NCBI RefSeq assembly: GCF_000485595.1
Contig: NW_014577686.1
Coordinates: forward strand, 86,887 to 113,210
Source of the DNA: Priapulus caudatus
Taxonomy: Eukaryota > Priapulida > Priapulimorpha > Priapulimorphida > Priapulidae
Reading direction: 5' to 3'
Length of the DNA: 26,324 nt
Shown here: piece by piece, positions 1 through 10,472 of the stretch
How the letters are laid out: every line of letters begins with the position of its first letter
Position numbering within the stretch: position 1 is the first letter of the stretch
Notes under the pieces: generated by a model
What the model was told of the DNA's origin: nothing
Seen by the model: the letters and a program-made list of their open reading frames with translations, nothing else
Databases searched by the model: none
Made by a program: the position numbers and the translations under genes

Positions 1-1127
1 CGCGGCGATTAGCAGAGCCAGAGCAGTAAGTCTATGCAAGGAAGGCGTGGGTGGAGTCGATCCACCTGTAGTCGAAGAACGGCTAATACACGGCGTAGCG
101 GCTAGAGTAGTGTATATGAGCATGGCATCGTGGTAGTTGCGCAACCATACTAGAGCTGAAGGTTAGTGACGAACTACAGCGATACGCTGAATGTGTAGAA
201 CGAGGCCCATCGACGTGTGCCCAGATGTGTAGAAAACCCTCTGTGATGACATGTAGTGCGGCACTCGAAAACATGCTGGTGACGTCATGACAATACCTGT
301 CGGGTGTTACACATTCTGCCTCTGTTAGACTGGAACAAGTTACCTTTTTATACACCTATAATCTTTGATTTCTTCTTGTCATATGATTTACTGTTTCCGT
401 CTAACTCTATACTGTCTCAGTACGCTCACTTCGCTAGCTTCCAACACTAGTACCAGTTTAGCAGGTGAAGCCCACTAGTGATGGAGGGCGACTGTGGCAT
501 GCTAGCATGTCGCTCGAGAGATAAGTCTTAGTTCTATTCAACACAATTGTGACGCCAAAGCCTCATTGATTGCATCAGGTCAGAGCGTCCAGCGAGAGGG
601 AAAAGGTTGCGAGTAGCGCAGCGGAGGATAATTAGTCGACGTCTTAATTCGATTTTAAGCCGGTATGCTGACCTTGAACCAAGTCTACAGGATCACGTTC
701 ACGGAAAAAAAATCACGCCGGGATCGCCAGTATACTTATATCCTCAATGGTTTAAAAAAAAAGGAACAGGTGACAGTCACGGTGTGCGCCAGAAGTAAGC
801 TTCCCAATTTGTGCCTGTATTCGACCATCAGGAGTCGCTGTAATACGCAGCAGTTGCAAGTGGATTTCACATTTCGCAATTATATTAGACAGAGGCGGAG
901 CGATTTATGCGGAGTGCTCGGGGGGTTTGCTGCTCATAGTCGTATTACCAGTCATGCGAGGACCGCGTGCGAAAGCTCGGCCTGGCAGGGTTAAGTCGGG
1001 CCGATGCCACGCTCAACGAGTGAGGGAGGCGACTCGGTTGTATGTTGTGTGCCTGCCACTAGAGGGACTATCTGCCAACAAAGATGACGCCGGTCTGTGG
1101 TGGAGGAGAATTTCCAGGTTAAACAAT

Positions 1128-2080
1128 TGATTCAAAGTTAGATGAATAACAGATGATGTAGCGGCAAACCCGATTCTATATTATGTGAATTTTGTGCCAT
1201 GCAGAAAATCGACAATAGAGGATGCAAGGAATGCTATACTCATATTACCATATATTATCGCTTTTGCGCGCTATTGTTTAACATATATATTGCTAGAGTA
1301 TTGCTGTAAGATCCTAATCTTGCAACGAGCTCTGAATTCGATAAATTTACCCGAAAAAAGGGCACCTTGTTGGAGGTGTTTAGACAATATTAGAAGTATT
1401 CGCTGTCCGGCCAATTATTTAGCATACGCGACAGTTATCCAAAATCATGCAGTGCCCGATAGGGGTTAACAGATTTAATGATATTCATTACCACTGCGCG
1501 GCAGTAATTGTGAACTTGACTGCCAAACTACTACTAGAGAATATTGGTATATTATTGTATTAGTACATTATGTAAGATAGTATGTCAATTTCCTTGTGTT
1601 CGATCACAAATTAACTGCAGGCGTCTCGCAATGGTTCTTCACGAGATCAGAAATTCGAAATTTTAGATTGCTCTCTCAACCACTTATCGGGGCACGCATG
1701 ATTTGAAACGTCCGTTGCTAAATATAGGGTCTATTATCATTTTGTTAAAATTCTTATTTCTCAGCGCAGCAGATACGCTTCTAATTCTGTCTAAATTACC
1801 CTCGCAACAAGGTTCGCCATTTTTTCGCTGTTAAATTTAATCGAATCACGCGTCGACTGCAAGATTACGAATTTTACAGCAATACGCTAGACAATATATG
1901 TTACACAAATAATCCCAGTCCATTGAAGCTCGGACGTGATAAGTAGCTCATAATCAAGCTGCAGCAACATATACCACTTCTCTTCTTTCATTGGTCAGGC
2001 AAATTTTGATGAGAACAAATCGGATTATAAAAATGTCTTCTCCTTGATACTCGTGCTCTACTTTATTATTTTCTCATTTG
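1128..2080. mobile_element. 953-bp insertion with 5-bp target duplication, left arm only
   Basis: The right arm reads continuously across this site (about 17780-17805, reverse complement GTTAAACAGTATTAATTG). The left arm is interrupted by 953 bp between two copies of ACAAT (1123-1127 and 2081-2085). Removing the insert and one ACAAT restores the right-arm sequence with a single A/G difference. The insert starts TGATTC and ends CATTTG, with no evident terminal inverted repeat. A 5-bp duplication and a TG start would suit a solo LTR, but the end is not the usual CA. The ORF at 1185-1469 (94 codons) inside it resembles no protein I know. The insertion itself is well supported; its class is not. 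Confidence 0.75.
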
Positions 2081-2924
2081 ACAATATTAATTGATTTATT
2101 AAATAAATAATTATTAATAAAAAACATGTAAAAAACCCCGATTGACTCTCAATAAAACGAATGTGTATGCAGCGGTAGGTTTGAAATGGCGCAGTACAGC
2201 GCTTGGTAGGCCTAACCGATGACAAATGGTAAATCAACAGAAGAAATGGCTTGTAAGAACAATGCTACTGGCGTCAGTCAAGTTTGGTGCTTGCTAGGTA
2301 ATATATTACTGCCAGTTATAACTGGTGCCAGGGTGCCGCCTGCACGCAGTCTGTCATTCCACTCCTGTGATCCCTCTTGACAGATCTCTCATATCGCCCA
2401 CACGCGGCGCCCGTTATTGAAATGGTGTATTTTCCCTCACACAAAGTCCATTATATATTTCTATATTACGGTCAAGAAAAAGATTAATGTTTTGGCGATT
2501 GGGTAGGCGATTTCAAAGCAATGGCTTGTGTCCCTTAGTAACTGAAAGCATCCGAATAATACTCTCCGCGCCCTGGAGACGCAAATAAGATTGTGTAGTT
2601 AGGTGTGTATCGTCAGGGTGTGGAGCGACGTCCATGACAACGCAAGTATAAATATATTGCTGATTTTTGGAAGGAGTAATGCTGTTTTTCCGAAATGCGG
2701 ACGCGCGGATAACCCCCCTCGCCGGCGATACGCCGAGGCTGCTTAATGCGAGAGCTAGCGCGGCAGAGGGAGAGGGTATAGCTGAGATGGGTGGTGGGAG
2801 AAAGGGGAGGGGAGTCCCTTTTTTTTGAAATTCTGCTTAAGAATAGTCTTTCTCTCAGCGTTTTTTTGCTGCGAAAAATCTACGAAAAATTTGCTCTTGC
2901 GCCACGCATGGCTGAAATTGCCGT

Positions 2925-3076
2925 CGTATGAAGAGAGAGCAGATGGAGGGAGCAAGAGAGCAGATGAAAGAGAGACGGGGGCCGATAGCCAGGTTACCAG
3001 AGAAAAAGCGAAGAGAGCAGATACGAGAGAGAGAAGAGAGGCACGCGGGAGAGAGAGAGAGAGAGAGAGTCAGGGA
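2925..3076 (+). repeat. GA-rich microsatellite (left arm)
   Basis: A purine-rich run dominated by GAGAGA, densest at 3049-3068. Its mirror is the CT tract at 16913-17030 in the right arm, so it belonged to the composite before the arms separated. Open frames crossing it encode only Arg-Glu or Ser-Leu repeats. Confidence 0.85.
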
Positions 3077-3345
3077 GGGAGGGGAAGCCTGATGCTAGTG
3101 TGACGACCCACGTGTAGATGATCAGAGGCTCCCTCCTCCCTGCGGAAAATGTTAGGCAGCGTGCGAAACCGGATTGGCATCGTGCGATAGGGACATTTGG
3201 CAAAGAGCAACATTGTAGGTAATTTGTACGCCAGCTCTGAATCGAGTCCTTACAGTTTAACGCCACCATTCGGAATAGACGCAGCCGCGAATCCAGTTAA
3301 TCAAGTTGTACAGCGAGTTGGATGTAGCGGATGCTTAAGTGAATG

Positions 3346-3960
3346 GGATGTGGATGTGTTGTGGTATGTTGAATGTTGGATGGTTGAATTAAGTGTTAGA
3401 TGTTGGATGTTGGATGGTTGGATGTTAAGTGTTAATTAGATTGTTGGATGTTGATGTTGAGATGTTGCATGTTTGTTGTTGAGATGCTTGGATTGTTGGA
3501 TGTTGGAGCTTAAGTGTTGGATGTTGGATGTTGGATGTTGGATGTTAAGTGTTAGGATGTTGAGCATTTGGATGTTGAATGTTGTGTGGTGTGCTGTTGT
3601 TGGATGTCTGGCATGTTGCGATGTTGGATGTTAAGTCTTGGTTTGTTGTTGTTTGGGATGGTTGGATGTTGAGAGTTGGATTGATTGGATGGTTAAGCTT
3701 GTTGCGATTGTTGGATGTCGGATGTTGGATGTTGGATGTTGGATGTTATGTGTTGGTTGTTGGATGTTGGATTTGGATGTTGACAATATGAGTGTTGATT
3801 GTTGATGTTGGATGTTGGCATGTTTAAGTGTTGGTTGTTGCGTTGTTGGAATGTTGCGATGTGGATGTTAGCGATGTTAAGCTGTGGTTTGTTGCGATGT
3901 GGATGTGGATGTTGGTTGTCTTGGATGTTGGATGTGTGGATGTTGGATGTTGGATGTTGG
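3346..3960 (+). repeat. ATGTTGG heptamer minisatellite (left arm, degenerate)
   Basis: About 615 bp of tandem 7-bp units TTGGATG with many interruptions such as TTAAGTG and single extra bases. The mirror array in the right arm (16425-16682) is shorter and almost perfectly regular. ORFs here encode only Met-Leu-Asp-Val-Gly-Cys-Trp repeats, the expected translation of a heptamer tract, and are not genes. Confidence 0.92.
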
Positions 3961-4219
3961 TTTACAGCGAGGATTGAGAGCTTCGTTCAATCTGGCAGCC
4001 CCCTTCTCTCCAAATAGCACTGCTTCCACCATGCGAAGGTGAAGTCCTTTCTCACTTCATCTACGGCCAAGGATGAGTGTCTGTCGCAGCCTTCGCGAGT
4101 CAGGCCTCAGCGGCGCACATACCTCATATCTAGACTCATAGAAGAGTAAAAACAGCTGCATGCAAAGTGGCCGAATGAACTGAGCTATGAGTATTTGCGA
4201 CCAACTCTAGCTACATTTT

Positions 4220-4459
4220 CCGTAGCAGCCAGCAGCAGCAGTAGCAGTAGCCAGTAAGCAGTAGCCAGTTAGCAGTAGCAGTAGCAGTAGCTAGTCTAGC
4301 AGTAGCCGTAGCCACTAGATTGCAGTAGGCAGTAAGCAATGTAGCAGCTAGCGAAGTCAGCAAGTTAGCCAAGCGAGCAGCAAGTTAGAAGTAGTAGCAG
4401 CAGTAGGCAGCTAGCCAGCAGCAGCCAGCAGCAGCAGTAGAAGTAGTAGCAGCAGTAAG
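4220..4459 (+). repeat. AGC/AGT trinucleotide tract (left arm, ragged)
   Basis: A tract of GTAGCA and CAGCAG units, frequently broken by one or two extra bases (CCAG, TTAG, TAAG). The mirror tract in the right arm is 15965-16178 and is far more regular. The outer hAT-like element begins at its inner end. Confidence 0.88.
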
Positions 4460-4563
4460 CAAGGCGGTGTATCCAGATTTTCTGGGTGAGGTCGAATCAT
4501 AATTTGGTTGGACCTTTTCACAATTAAATAGCAGCAAGATGTGATATCAATGTCAATACAAAT

Positions 4564-4764
4564 CAGCCCGCGGCGTGTTACAGGATTTGTACCGGGGGGG
4601 GGTCTAACCGTAAACACAAACTTGGAGCACGCGAAAGGGGGGGGTCAGGGGCAGGCCCTCCCCCGAAAATTTATTGAAAATTAAGAGACCTCCTTAAGAT
4701 GCAGTTTTCATGGCGAGCACGGCGGGGGTCCGGACCCCCTGGACCCCCCCTGTACACGCCCCTG
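4564..4764. mobile_element. Nested 201-bp hAT-like MITE
   Basis: The right-arm counterpart of the 5' end is CAGGGGCGTGTACAGG (reverse complement of 15848-15863); the left-arm copy has a few changes. The 3' end at 4749-4764 is CCTGTACACGCCCCTG, the exact 16-bp reverse complement of that right-arm terminus. The direct repeat ACAAAT flanks it (4558-4563 and 4765-4770), a candidate target duplication shorter than the usual 8 bp of hAT elements. The interior has C/G homopolymers and no coding capacity. It sits within the outer element, which has related but distinct termini (GTGTAC against TGTATCC). Confidence 0.65.
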
Positions 4765-4770
4765 ACAAAT

Positions 4771-5149
4771 TTAATTAAACAAAAAATATTGCTTCAAAAA
4801 AAAATATATCAGTTAAACAAAAAAGTTTTCTGACTCAGTTTGAAAAACAGTTTTTTTTTGAACTTTTTGTCTTCATCTTGTCTTGATCTTTGTCATTTGC
4901 TCAGTCTTTGTCATCTCTTTTATGAGAACAAAATTTTGTTAAAAAAAAAGCCGACTCAGTTGTCAGAATTGCTGGAATTGCGCATAGATTATACGTCAAC
5001 GCAATTGCCAAATGTCTCTATGGACTCATTGCTGGTACTGATCTTTTTCATTTTATGTCATTGCCAAAAAGGCCCTCGAAAAAAAATGTCTGGAAAAAAT
5101 GTGGACACTTTTAAAATTTTGGGGTCGTAACGACACCTCACGACCCCGC
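4771..5149. other. 3' part of outer hAT-like element, A/T-homopolymer rich, no gene
   Basis: The stretch has long A and T runs, then a mixed segment. The 96-codon ORF at 4840-5130 has a Leu/Lys-rich low-complexity translation and no recognisable domain. The corresponding stretch of the right arm is missing at the 10-N gap, so it cannot be checked against the sister copy. Confidence 0.5.
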
Positions 5150-5165
5150 CCTGCATACACCCATG

Positions 5166-5225
5166 GAGTAGAGCAGTAGCAGCTAGCACAGCAGCATAGA
5201 GAGTAGCAGCCAGCAGTAGTGCTCA
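5166..5225 (+). repeat. Remaining trinucleotide tract beyond the hAT-like element (left arm)
   Basis: About 60 bp of AGCAG/TAGCAG units follows the 3' end of the outer element. It is the other half of the tract into which that element inserted. The right-arm mirror is the much longer run at 15521-15729. Confidence 0.8.
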
Positions 5226-5756
5226 AGCAACGTAAGTGGCGTACGAAATCACGATAATTTTTCCCGCCGTTGATAGGAAATTCCACCGCAATCTCTGCCC
5301 GGCGGGTTCTCGGTCCGCAGCAAACAGACCTGCCACCAGCAGCATAGCAGCACAGAATCCAGCCAGCACTGCCCCCCCCCTCGCTCCGCACGCGAGATCC
5401 TAATCCATCAACTCATCGAATGCGAATAGCGCGCAAAGAACGAAATGCACCAGCCCGCAGAGCCAATTCCTTTGCCATCTGCTTCCTTATGATCACTATT
5501 GGAAAACGAAAGGTCGAGTAGAGCCACTTGGTTATGGTTTTACGTGGCGTCGGTCGGTGAAAGCAGCCAATTGTCCCGGGCGATCAGGCTGGCCGTACCG
5601 ACGTGAGAAGCAGATCACAGGGCGCCTGTTCTGTTGACACGCGGAATTAACGGCCTCTATAACGCACGCGCTCTTACTAATCAAGAACAGATGTGAGGAT
5701 AAAAAATCCGTGGAGGTTGAGAGAGCCAGAATAAGTGCGAAAGCTAAAGAAGCGCA

Positions 5757-5925
5757 GTAAGGAAGAGAGGTGAGAGAGAGCGCGCAGAGAGAGAGAGGAT
5801 CGTGAGAGACAGAAGACGAGACGAGAGAGGAGAGAGAGATGGAGACGAGAGACACAGAGAGACCGCGCTCATACGAGAGATGAGAGCAGAAGAGAGAGAG
5901 AGAGAAACAGAGAAAGAGGGGAAAC
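5757..5925 (+). repeat. GA-rich microsatellite (left arm, inner)
   Basis: GAGAGA-rich sequence with scattered CGC interruptions; the mirror is the CT tract at about 14946-15060. The adjoining motif CCTAGGCCCTAGGGTGTTCC is present in both arms. Confidence 0.85.
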
Positions 5926-6626
5926 TTAGCCTAGGCCCTAGGGGTGTTCCCCTTGTCTGCACCATATTCATGAGATGGAATGAACTCACCTACCCCCCAC
6001 GCACCGTTGACCTCTACCTTCCCAACGCACACGCGCACGCACACGCACGCGACCCCACCAACACGCAAGCAGAGGTGCGCCACATCTACCAGACATAGAT
6101 ACACTACAGCGCGCTGATCCCCAAACTGTAGAGCCACATTTTACACGGAAATATCCAGTTTTCTTCGCCCCGCCCATCACACACACCAGGCCCCTCTCAA
6201 CTGCTGCAGCAGCCACCTCCCAGGGTGTCCTTTCCCAATTTTCGTGAGTCACAATAGTTGGCGAAAAGAGGAAGCAGCTGCAATGACTCTCCTCGCGCGA
6301 CATGTTAATGATGCCCGGAGCGTTATTATTGACCGTTAATGGATGTTAATTCACAAATTAAGCGGCTTAATTTCTCACGAGTAATCGTGTAAGCATCGAT
6401 CCACCCCGCCCACCGTCGGAACAGTTCGCTCTTGATGCGTATATATATATATTATATATATAATCATGAAATAGGATCTAATTAATCTTAGATAATGCTT
6501 AGGAATCTCCTGTATTATCTACTCTTGCCCCCCCCCTTGAGTTATAATGTGTGTAGCCGTGTGGCGAACTTGTCGTACTGTTCGCCTACACACACACTAC
6601 ATGCATAGTTAATTGCACATGGTTAA

Positions 6627-7846
6627 GTATTTGCGACTTTCCTCTCTGTAATTCAGCTGCGCAGTTTTGAAGGAGTATAATTTAAATGTTGAAGAAGAGA
6701 GAGGGGCACAGTGGTAGGTGACTTAAGAGCGCAGGCAAGTTAAAAAGGGAGAAGCATGAGAAGCGTAAGAAGAGAGTCGTAAAGAAGGGTTAGGGGACAA
6801 GCAAAGGAAGGAGGAAGTTAGGGAAGAGGAGAGAGGAAGTGCGCACATGGACGAGCGAAAGAGAAGGGCGGAGGGGCGGAGGAGAGAGGCATGCCGAGAA
6901 AAGGCGAGAGGGTAAGAGTGAGCTGATCAGCTAAATTTATAACGTGTGCTGACGGCCACTTCAAGCTATGCAACGTGTTGAGAAGACTCACTGATGTGTG
7001 TAGCAGCAGTGAGCGTGAGTGCGCGTATAGTGCCTGTATAGTATTCCTGAAGATACCGCTCGCGGTTGCTATTCATTTCACGCTCACTGCAGTGGCTGCC
7101 GCTTCACGTGAAATGAAATAGAGAGATCTTTAGAGTTGATGCACATAACTGCCAGCCTAACGCTTTCACTTTCCCTTTTATGTGGAATATTGAACAGATG
7201 TAGTCACATCATATGTTGCCTGAGAAATCAGTTTCCCCCCCCCTCCCATCCTACCACCCTATTCGCCTTGTGTGCTGTTATATACTTAGCAGCCATACCT
7301 TTACAATGTTAGTTGCTGAGCCAAAAAAAATCAACGTTACGTTTGATAAAGAAAGCCACAAATATGACAAACCTGGCGTCACGCCACGCGTCCGTTGGCC
7401 CTTACACACTGTAGTTGCATCATTGATTGTAATATACACAACGCTTTTAGTGGCGGCACACACAGCTGGCTGCACGCACGTATGCCACGCAAGCACGCAC
7501 ACATTCTCTCAGTTATCTTCCGTAAACCGTCTAAATTTCCTTTGTTGATAGGTGTCTACTGGAAGCTACATGCTAAGGATAAACCATAGACGACATGTCT
7601 TACCAGATAGGCTTACGTACAGGGGGATACATTTGTACAAATATCCAGCCCACGGCGGTTTTCCACTCACTCTTCTGTTACTCTTGCAGACCTAGGCTAA
7701 CCTGTACTCAATGTGAATTGTCAGCGGAAGGAATCTGTGTGAACTCAACCAAGCTGCTACAGAGAGAGAGATGAGAGAGACAGAAGCCAGATTAAGCAAT
7801 ATCTTGCTAACCCGTAACAACAAGTGCAAGAGTGCGCGTCCGAGGA
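6627..7846. other. Start of unique spacer; purine-rich 6680-6920; no supported gene
   Basis: Homology between the arms stops at 6626. The sequence then runs through a purine-rich, irregular GA/AAG region to about 6920 and into mixed sequence. The ORF at 7213-7548 (111 codons) is open, but it overlaps an antisense ORF of similar length, begins in a C homopolymer, and shows no motif or convincing splice signals. I do not call a gene here. Confidence 0.5.
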
Positions 7847-7910
7847 GCCAGCTTCTTTAGAAGCAATCGTGCCAGCTTTCTTAGAAAGCATTCTGCCAGC
7901 TTCTTAGCGA
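7847..7910 (+). repeat. 24-bp tandem repeat, about 2.7 units, each with a small hairpin
   Basis: Units begin GCCAGCTT at 7847, 7871 and 7895, an exact 24-bp period. Unit 1 contains GCTTC-TTTA-GAAGC. Unit 2 contains GCTTTC-TTA-GAAAGC, in which the extra T on one side of the stem is matched by an extra A on the other. Unit 3 is cut short after CTTAGCGA. Confidence 0.85.
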
Positions 7911-7974
7911 TAAAGACAAGCCGTTGTGAATATTGAAATGATATAACCGCGTATTGGAAATTTGAGATAAATAC

Positions 7975-8395
7975 AGAATGAATATATATAGATATAAATA
8001 TATATATGATCAAATATTGCAATAAGAAACAGGTAGTTTTTAAACATTAATAAATGCATAATTTTATAATCTTATTTTATCATAATTCTATATAATATTA
8101 ATCACATATATCTACATATATGCATTACATCACAATATATCTTAAATAATTACATAATCATAAAATCATAAATAATAATATATCTATATCATTACATTAA
8201 TAAAATAATATATATAATATATCATTACATTTAATATAAATAAACTAATCAATTATCATATAATAAAAAATATAATATATTTATCATATATAATATATAA
8301 TATTTGTGTATTTTATGTAATATATTCAATAATAATACTCATAAATATTAAATCATAATAAATATTCGGATAACAATTCTATATTAAAAACAGGA
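7975..8395. repeat. AT-rich low-complexity block
   Basis: About 420 bp made almost entirely of A and T, with recurring ATATAT, TAATATAT and ATTACAT words and no regular period. No coding or RNA feature is visible. The composition shift from the flanks is sharp on both sides. Confidence 0.9.
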
Positions 8396-8745
8396 GTGTA
8401 TACATCAGTGAGTTCCACGACTATCCCCTCCTTATTTGTCATCTTTTGTATTCCGGCTCCCTATTCCTTAACTGACCTACTCGTTTCCCACAAGCACCAC
8501 TCCATACAGAGCATCGGTTAATATATTAAGTATGTGTGTTCTTACGTGATACTGGGAACTGCTTTGTGTCGCAAAATTACAAAGAATGAGAAGTCTCCCT
8601 TCATCCAGAGATGCGCAAGGAATTGTCCGTTGCCACTACCAACATACGCGTTCAATTGCCGTTTTCATTGCTAGATCAGCATCACCCCTTACTCTGTGGG
8701 AATGAATGGTTCTCTTAACGGCTAGCCTCCATTGGATCATCATAG

Positions 8746-9030
8746 TTCGTTGGCGAGAATACAATCTTTCCACGGAATGCCATCACTGGGCATACGTCAA
8801 TTGCGCTTGCCAGATTTCGTGCTGGACGTTCCCTTCTTATCGCGTTCGCAGAGAGCGAACGAGGGACAATCGGCACCGCGCTGCACGTTCTGCAATTGCG
8901 GCCAGCGCGCTCTGAGGCCAAGATGCGGCAGTTCACGCACTGGCCGTCGTCGAGAATCTGGTGGACCCTGCCACAGGACAGGATGGAAGACTGGGAAGAA
9001 GATGGCGCCCAAACTCCCGATAAGGATCAT
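8746..9030. other. Possible coding exon, strand unresolved
   Basis: A GC-richer island between AT-rich blocks that is open in several frames. Plus-strand reading: a frame open from about 8746 includes MEDWEEDGAQTPDKDH just before a strong donor-like GTAAGT at 9029. Minus-strand reading: 77 codons from 9030 to 8797, starting with a hydrophobic segment (MILIGSLGAIFFPVF), ending in a basic tail (KSGKRN) and using mostly G or C at third positions in its second half. I recognise neither protein. Openness of overlapping frames in GC-rich sequence can arise by chance, so this is a candidate only. Confidence 0.25.
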
Positions 9031-9116
9031 GTAAGTTACGTAGTCGCGCCGCGCGCGGAAGGCGATGCTGGCGGAGAGAGGGCGAGGGTTGGGAGTGATA
9101 GTAGATATGCAATTAG

Positions 9117-9240
9117 ATGATATGATATAAGATATAGATATAGAATATAGATATAGATATAGATATAGGATATAGATATAGAGATAATAGAGATATGAGA
9201 TATAGAGTGATAGTAGATATGAGTATTAAGAGGAAGCATG
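9117..9240 (+). repeat. GATATA/TAGATA microsatellite, imperfect
   Basis: Runs of GATATA hexamers with frequent one-base interruptions, ending in GATAGTAGATATGAG. The raggedness resembles the simple repeats of the left arm. The antisense ORF at 9036-9398 reads Ile-Tyr-Ile-Ser repeats through it and is not a gene. Confidence 0.88.
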
Positions 9241-9928
9241 ATGAAGAAGGAAAGGGAAAGAGTGGTAGAGATTGAAATACGATTAGGATAACTTGTAAAG
9301 AGAGAGAGGTAGTGACAGAGAGTATATATGTTTCTTCTTTTATTCACACACTCTAGATGCCTATCTTTAAATGATGCTGCGCAGGCGTAAAAACACAATT
9401 GCGGTTTTGATGCAATTTAAGTACTTACTGGGTAAATTTACTTGAAAGAACAATTTTTGTTTGCAACATTTTTTGTTTGCTATTCACGTTAATCGATGCT
9501 AAGCAACAAGAATCGTTCGATTGGGCAACAAATCATATCACATGGCTGCTTTGATAGTCGGGACATTAGGCATGCTAAGCGTTTAGAAAAGTGGCGAAAA
9601 ACAAACACCGTCATGCATTGCCCATCTATTACCTTTACGAGCTGATATATATTTCTACTTGCTGCGGATTTATTATTTCAAATATAATAGGTGGAAACTG
9701 TCAGGTAATTGAATCAGAAAAGAAATGGCACAATGCTTGTAGATCATGCCATATAAAATGTTCGCCATATAATGTATACTCAAATATAAATTATATTTAA
9801 TAGAATATATCCATAGTTAAAAATAAATAGTTACTGTAATACTGTAACGTAATAATAAAACGTACAATACTGAAATATAACAGTATAATGCTTATAAAAT
9901 TCAATATGAATATTTGAGCATTGCGATG

Positions 9929-9958
9929 CAGCCTGTCCTTGCGTTTACGGGCAGGCTG
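9929..9958 (+). other. 10-bp stem-loop
   Basis: CAGCCTGTCC (9929-9938) and GGGCAGGCTG (9949-9958) pair over 10 positions, with one G-T pair and a 10-nt loop. The 12-bp perfect palindrome GCGATGCATCGC lies 15 bp further on (9974-9985). No terminator or RNA family can be assigned, and an isolated hairpin of this size may be chance. Confidence 0.4.
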
Positions 9959-10472
9959 AGACTTAGAACGAAGGCGATGCATCGCGGAAATAACGGAAAA
10001 TGTAATGATGCTGAATACATCAGTGTCAGTTTATATGTGGGCGTAAGAAATATTTGCATTGCTGAAATCCTTCTAGCAATATTACAAACCGGTACACGGT
10101 ATCGTGAAAAAGACAGGATTGCGTGCAAATAAGCATTATCGCTAAAAACGCCGGAAATGTTCCTGCTATAGAGGCAGATTGATTGCCTTAGAGACTGCAT
10201 ATATATTATAGCCGAAACATTATTAACATATTAATTTTCATAGATCGAAATGATAACGTATGTAAACGCTTCTTCTGTGCGATTTTGCCTTTGCTCTATA
10301 GACCCTACGTGTATTGTTGGTTTATCCATTGTACACTCATTTACCTACTAAAACATTCAAGATTAAATGTTATTCATTAGACAGCGTCAGTGGGGGGTTG
10401 GTTGCCGCAGACCTGCATGCAGATGGTTGTGTTAAAAAATGTGCAAAAAGCGAAAATTCGTTGCCACTGCAG

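Larger units (their letters stand above)
4460..5165. mobile_element. Non-autonomous hAT-like element (outer), carrying a nested insertion
   Basis: The right-arm counterpart of the 5' end is CAGGGGTGTATCCAGG (reverse complement of 15951-15966); the left-arm copy at 4460-4476 is slightly corrupted. The 3' end, CCTGCATACACCCATG (5150-5165), is its near-complement (14 of 16). CAGGGG-type termini are typical of hAT-superfamily elements. The element lies in a trinucleotide tract, so the flanking 8-bp duplication is hard to read. A perfect 8-bp subterminal hairpin, GGGGTCGT/ACGACCCC, lies at 5121-5147. No transposase frame is present. Net of the nested insertion it is about 0.5 kb. hAT assignment is inferred from the termini only. 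Confidence 0.6.
1..6626 (-). repeat. Left arm of large inverted repeat
   Basis: This segment matches the reverse complement of about 14312-18812 block by block. Shared landmarks in mirror order include GCCTGCCACTAGAGGG (1052-1072 area against 17850-17870), the heptamer minisatellite, the trinucleotide tracts, the hAT-like ends, GTGTAGCCGTGTGGCGAAC (near 6551 against 14361-14380) and ATTGCACATGGTTAA (6612-6626 against 14312-14326). The start of the window corresponds to about 18812, so the outer end of this arm lies outside. Single-base differences are frequent and are mostly extra bases in this arm. The ORFs here (for example 83-355 minus and 607-1130 plus) are short, are not preserved as frames in the other arm and look non-coding. 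By eye the arms are clearly homologous throughout; I did not compute identity. Confidence 0.93.

Noticed and set aside
83-355. MYKKVT-starting ORF shared by both arms (83-355 minus, 18486-18839 plus)
   Set aside because: After the first residues the two translations diverge through frameshifts, and the better-quality right-arm copy shows no domain. The similarity reflects the DNA repeat and not a conserved protein.
3346-4017. Met-Leu-Asp-Val-Gly-Cys-Trp repeat ORFs resembling a repeat protein
   Set aside because: A 7-bp tandem repeat produces a 7-residue peptide repeat in every frame without stops. The array length differs greatly between the two arms.
7213-7548. 111-codon ORF as a gene
   Set aside because: It starts near a C homopolymer, is overlapped by an antisense ORF of similar quality, and shows no motif or clear splice sites.
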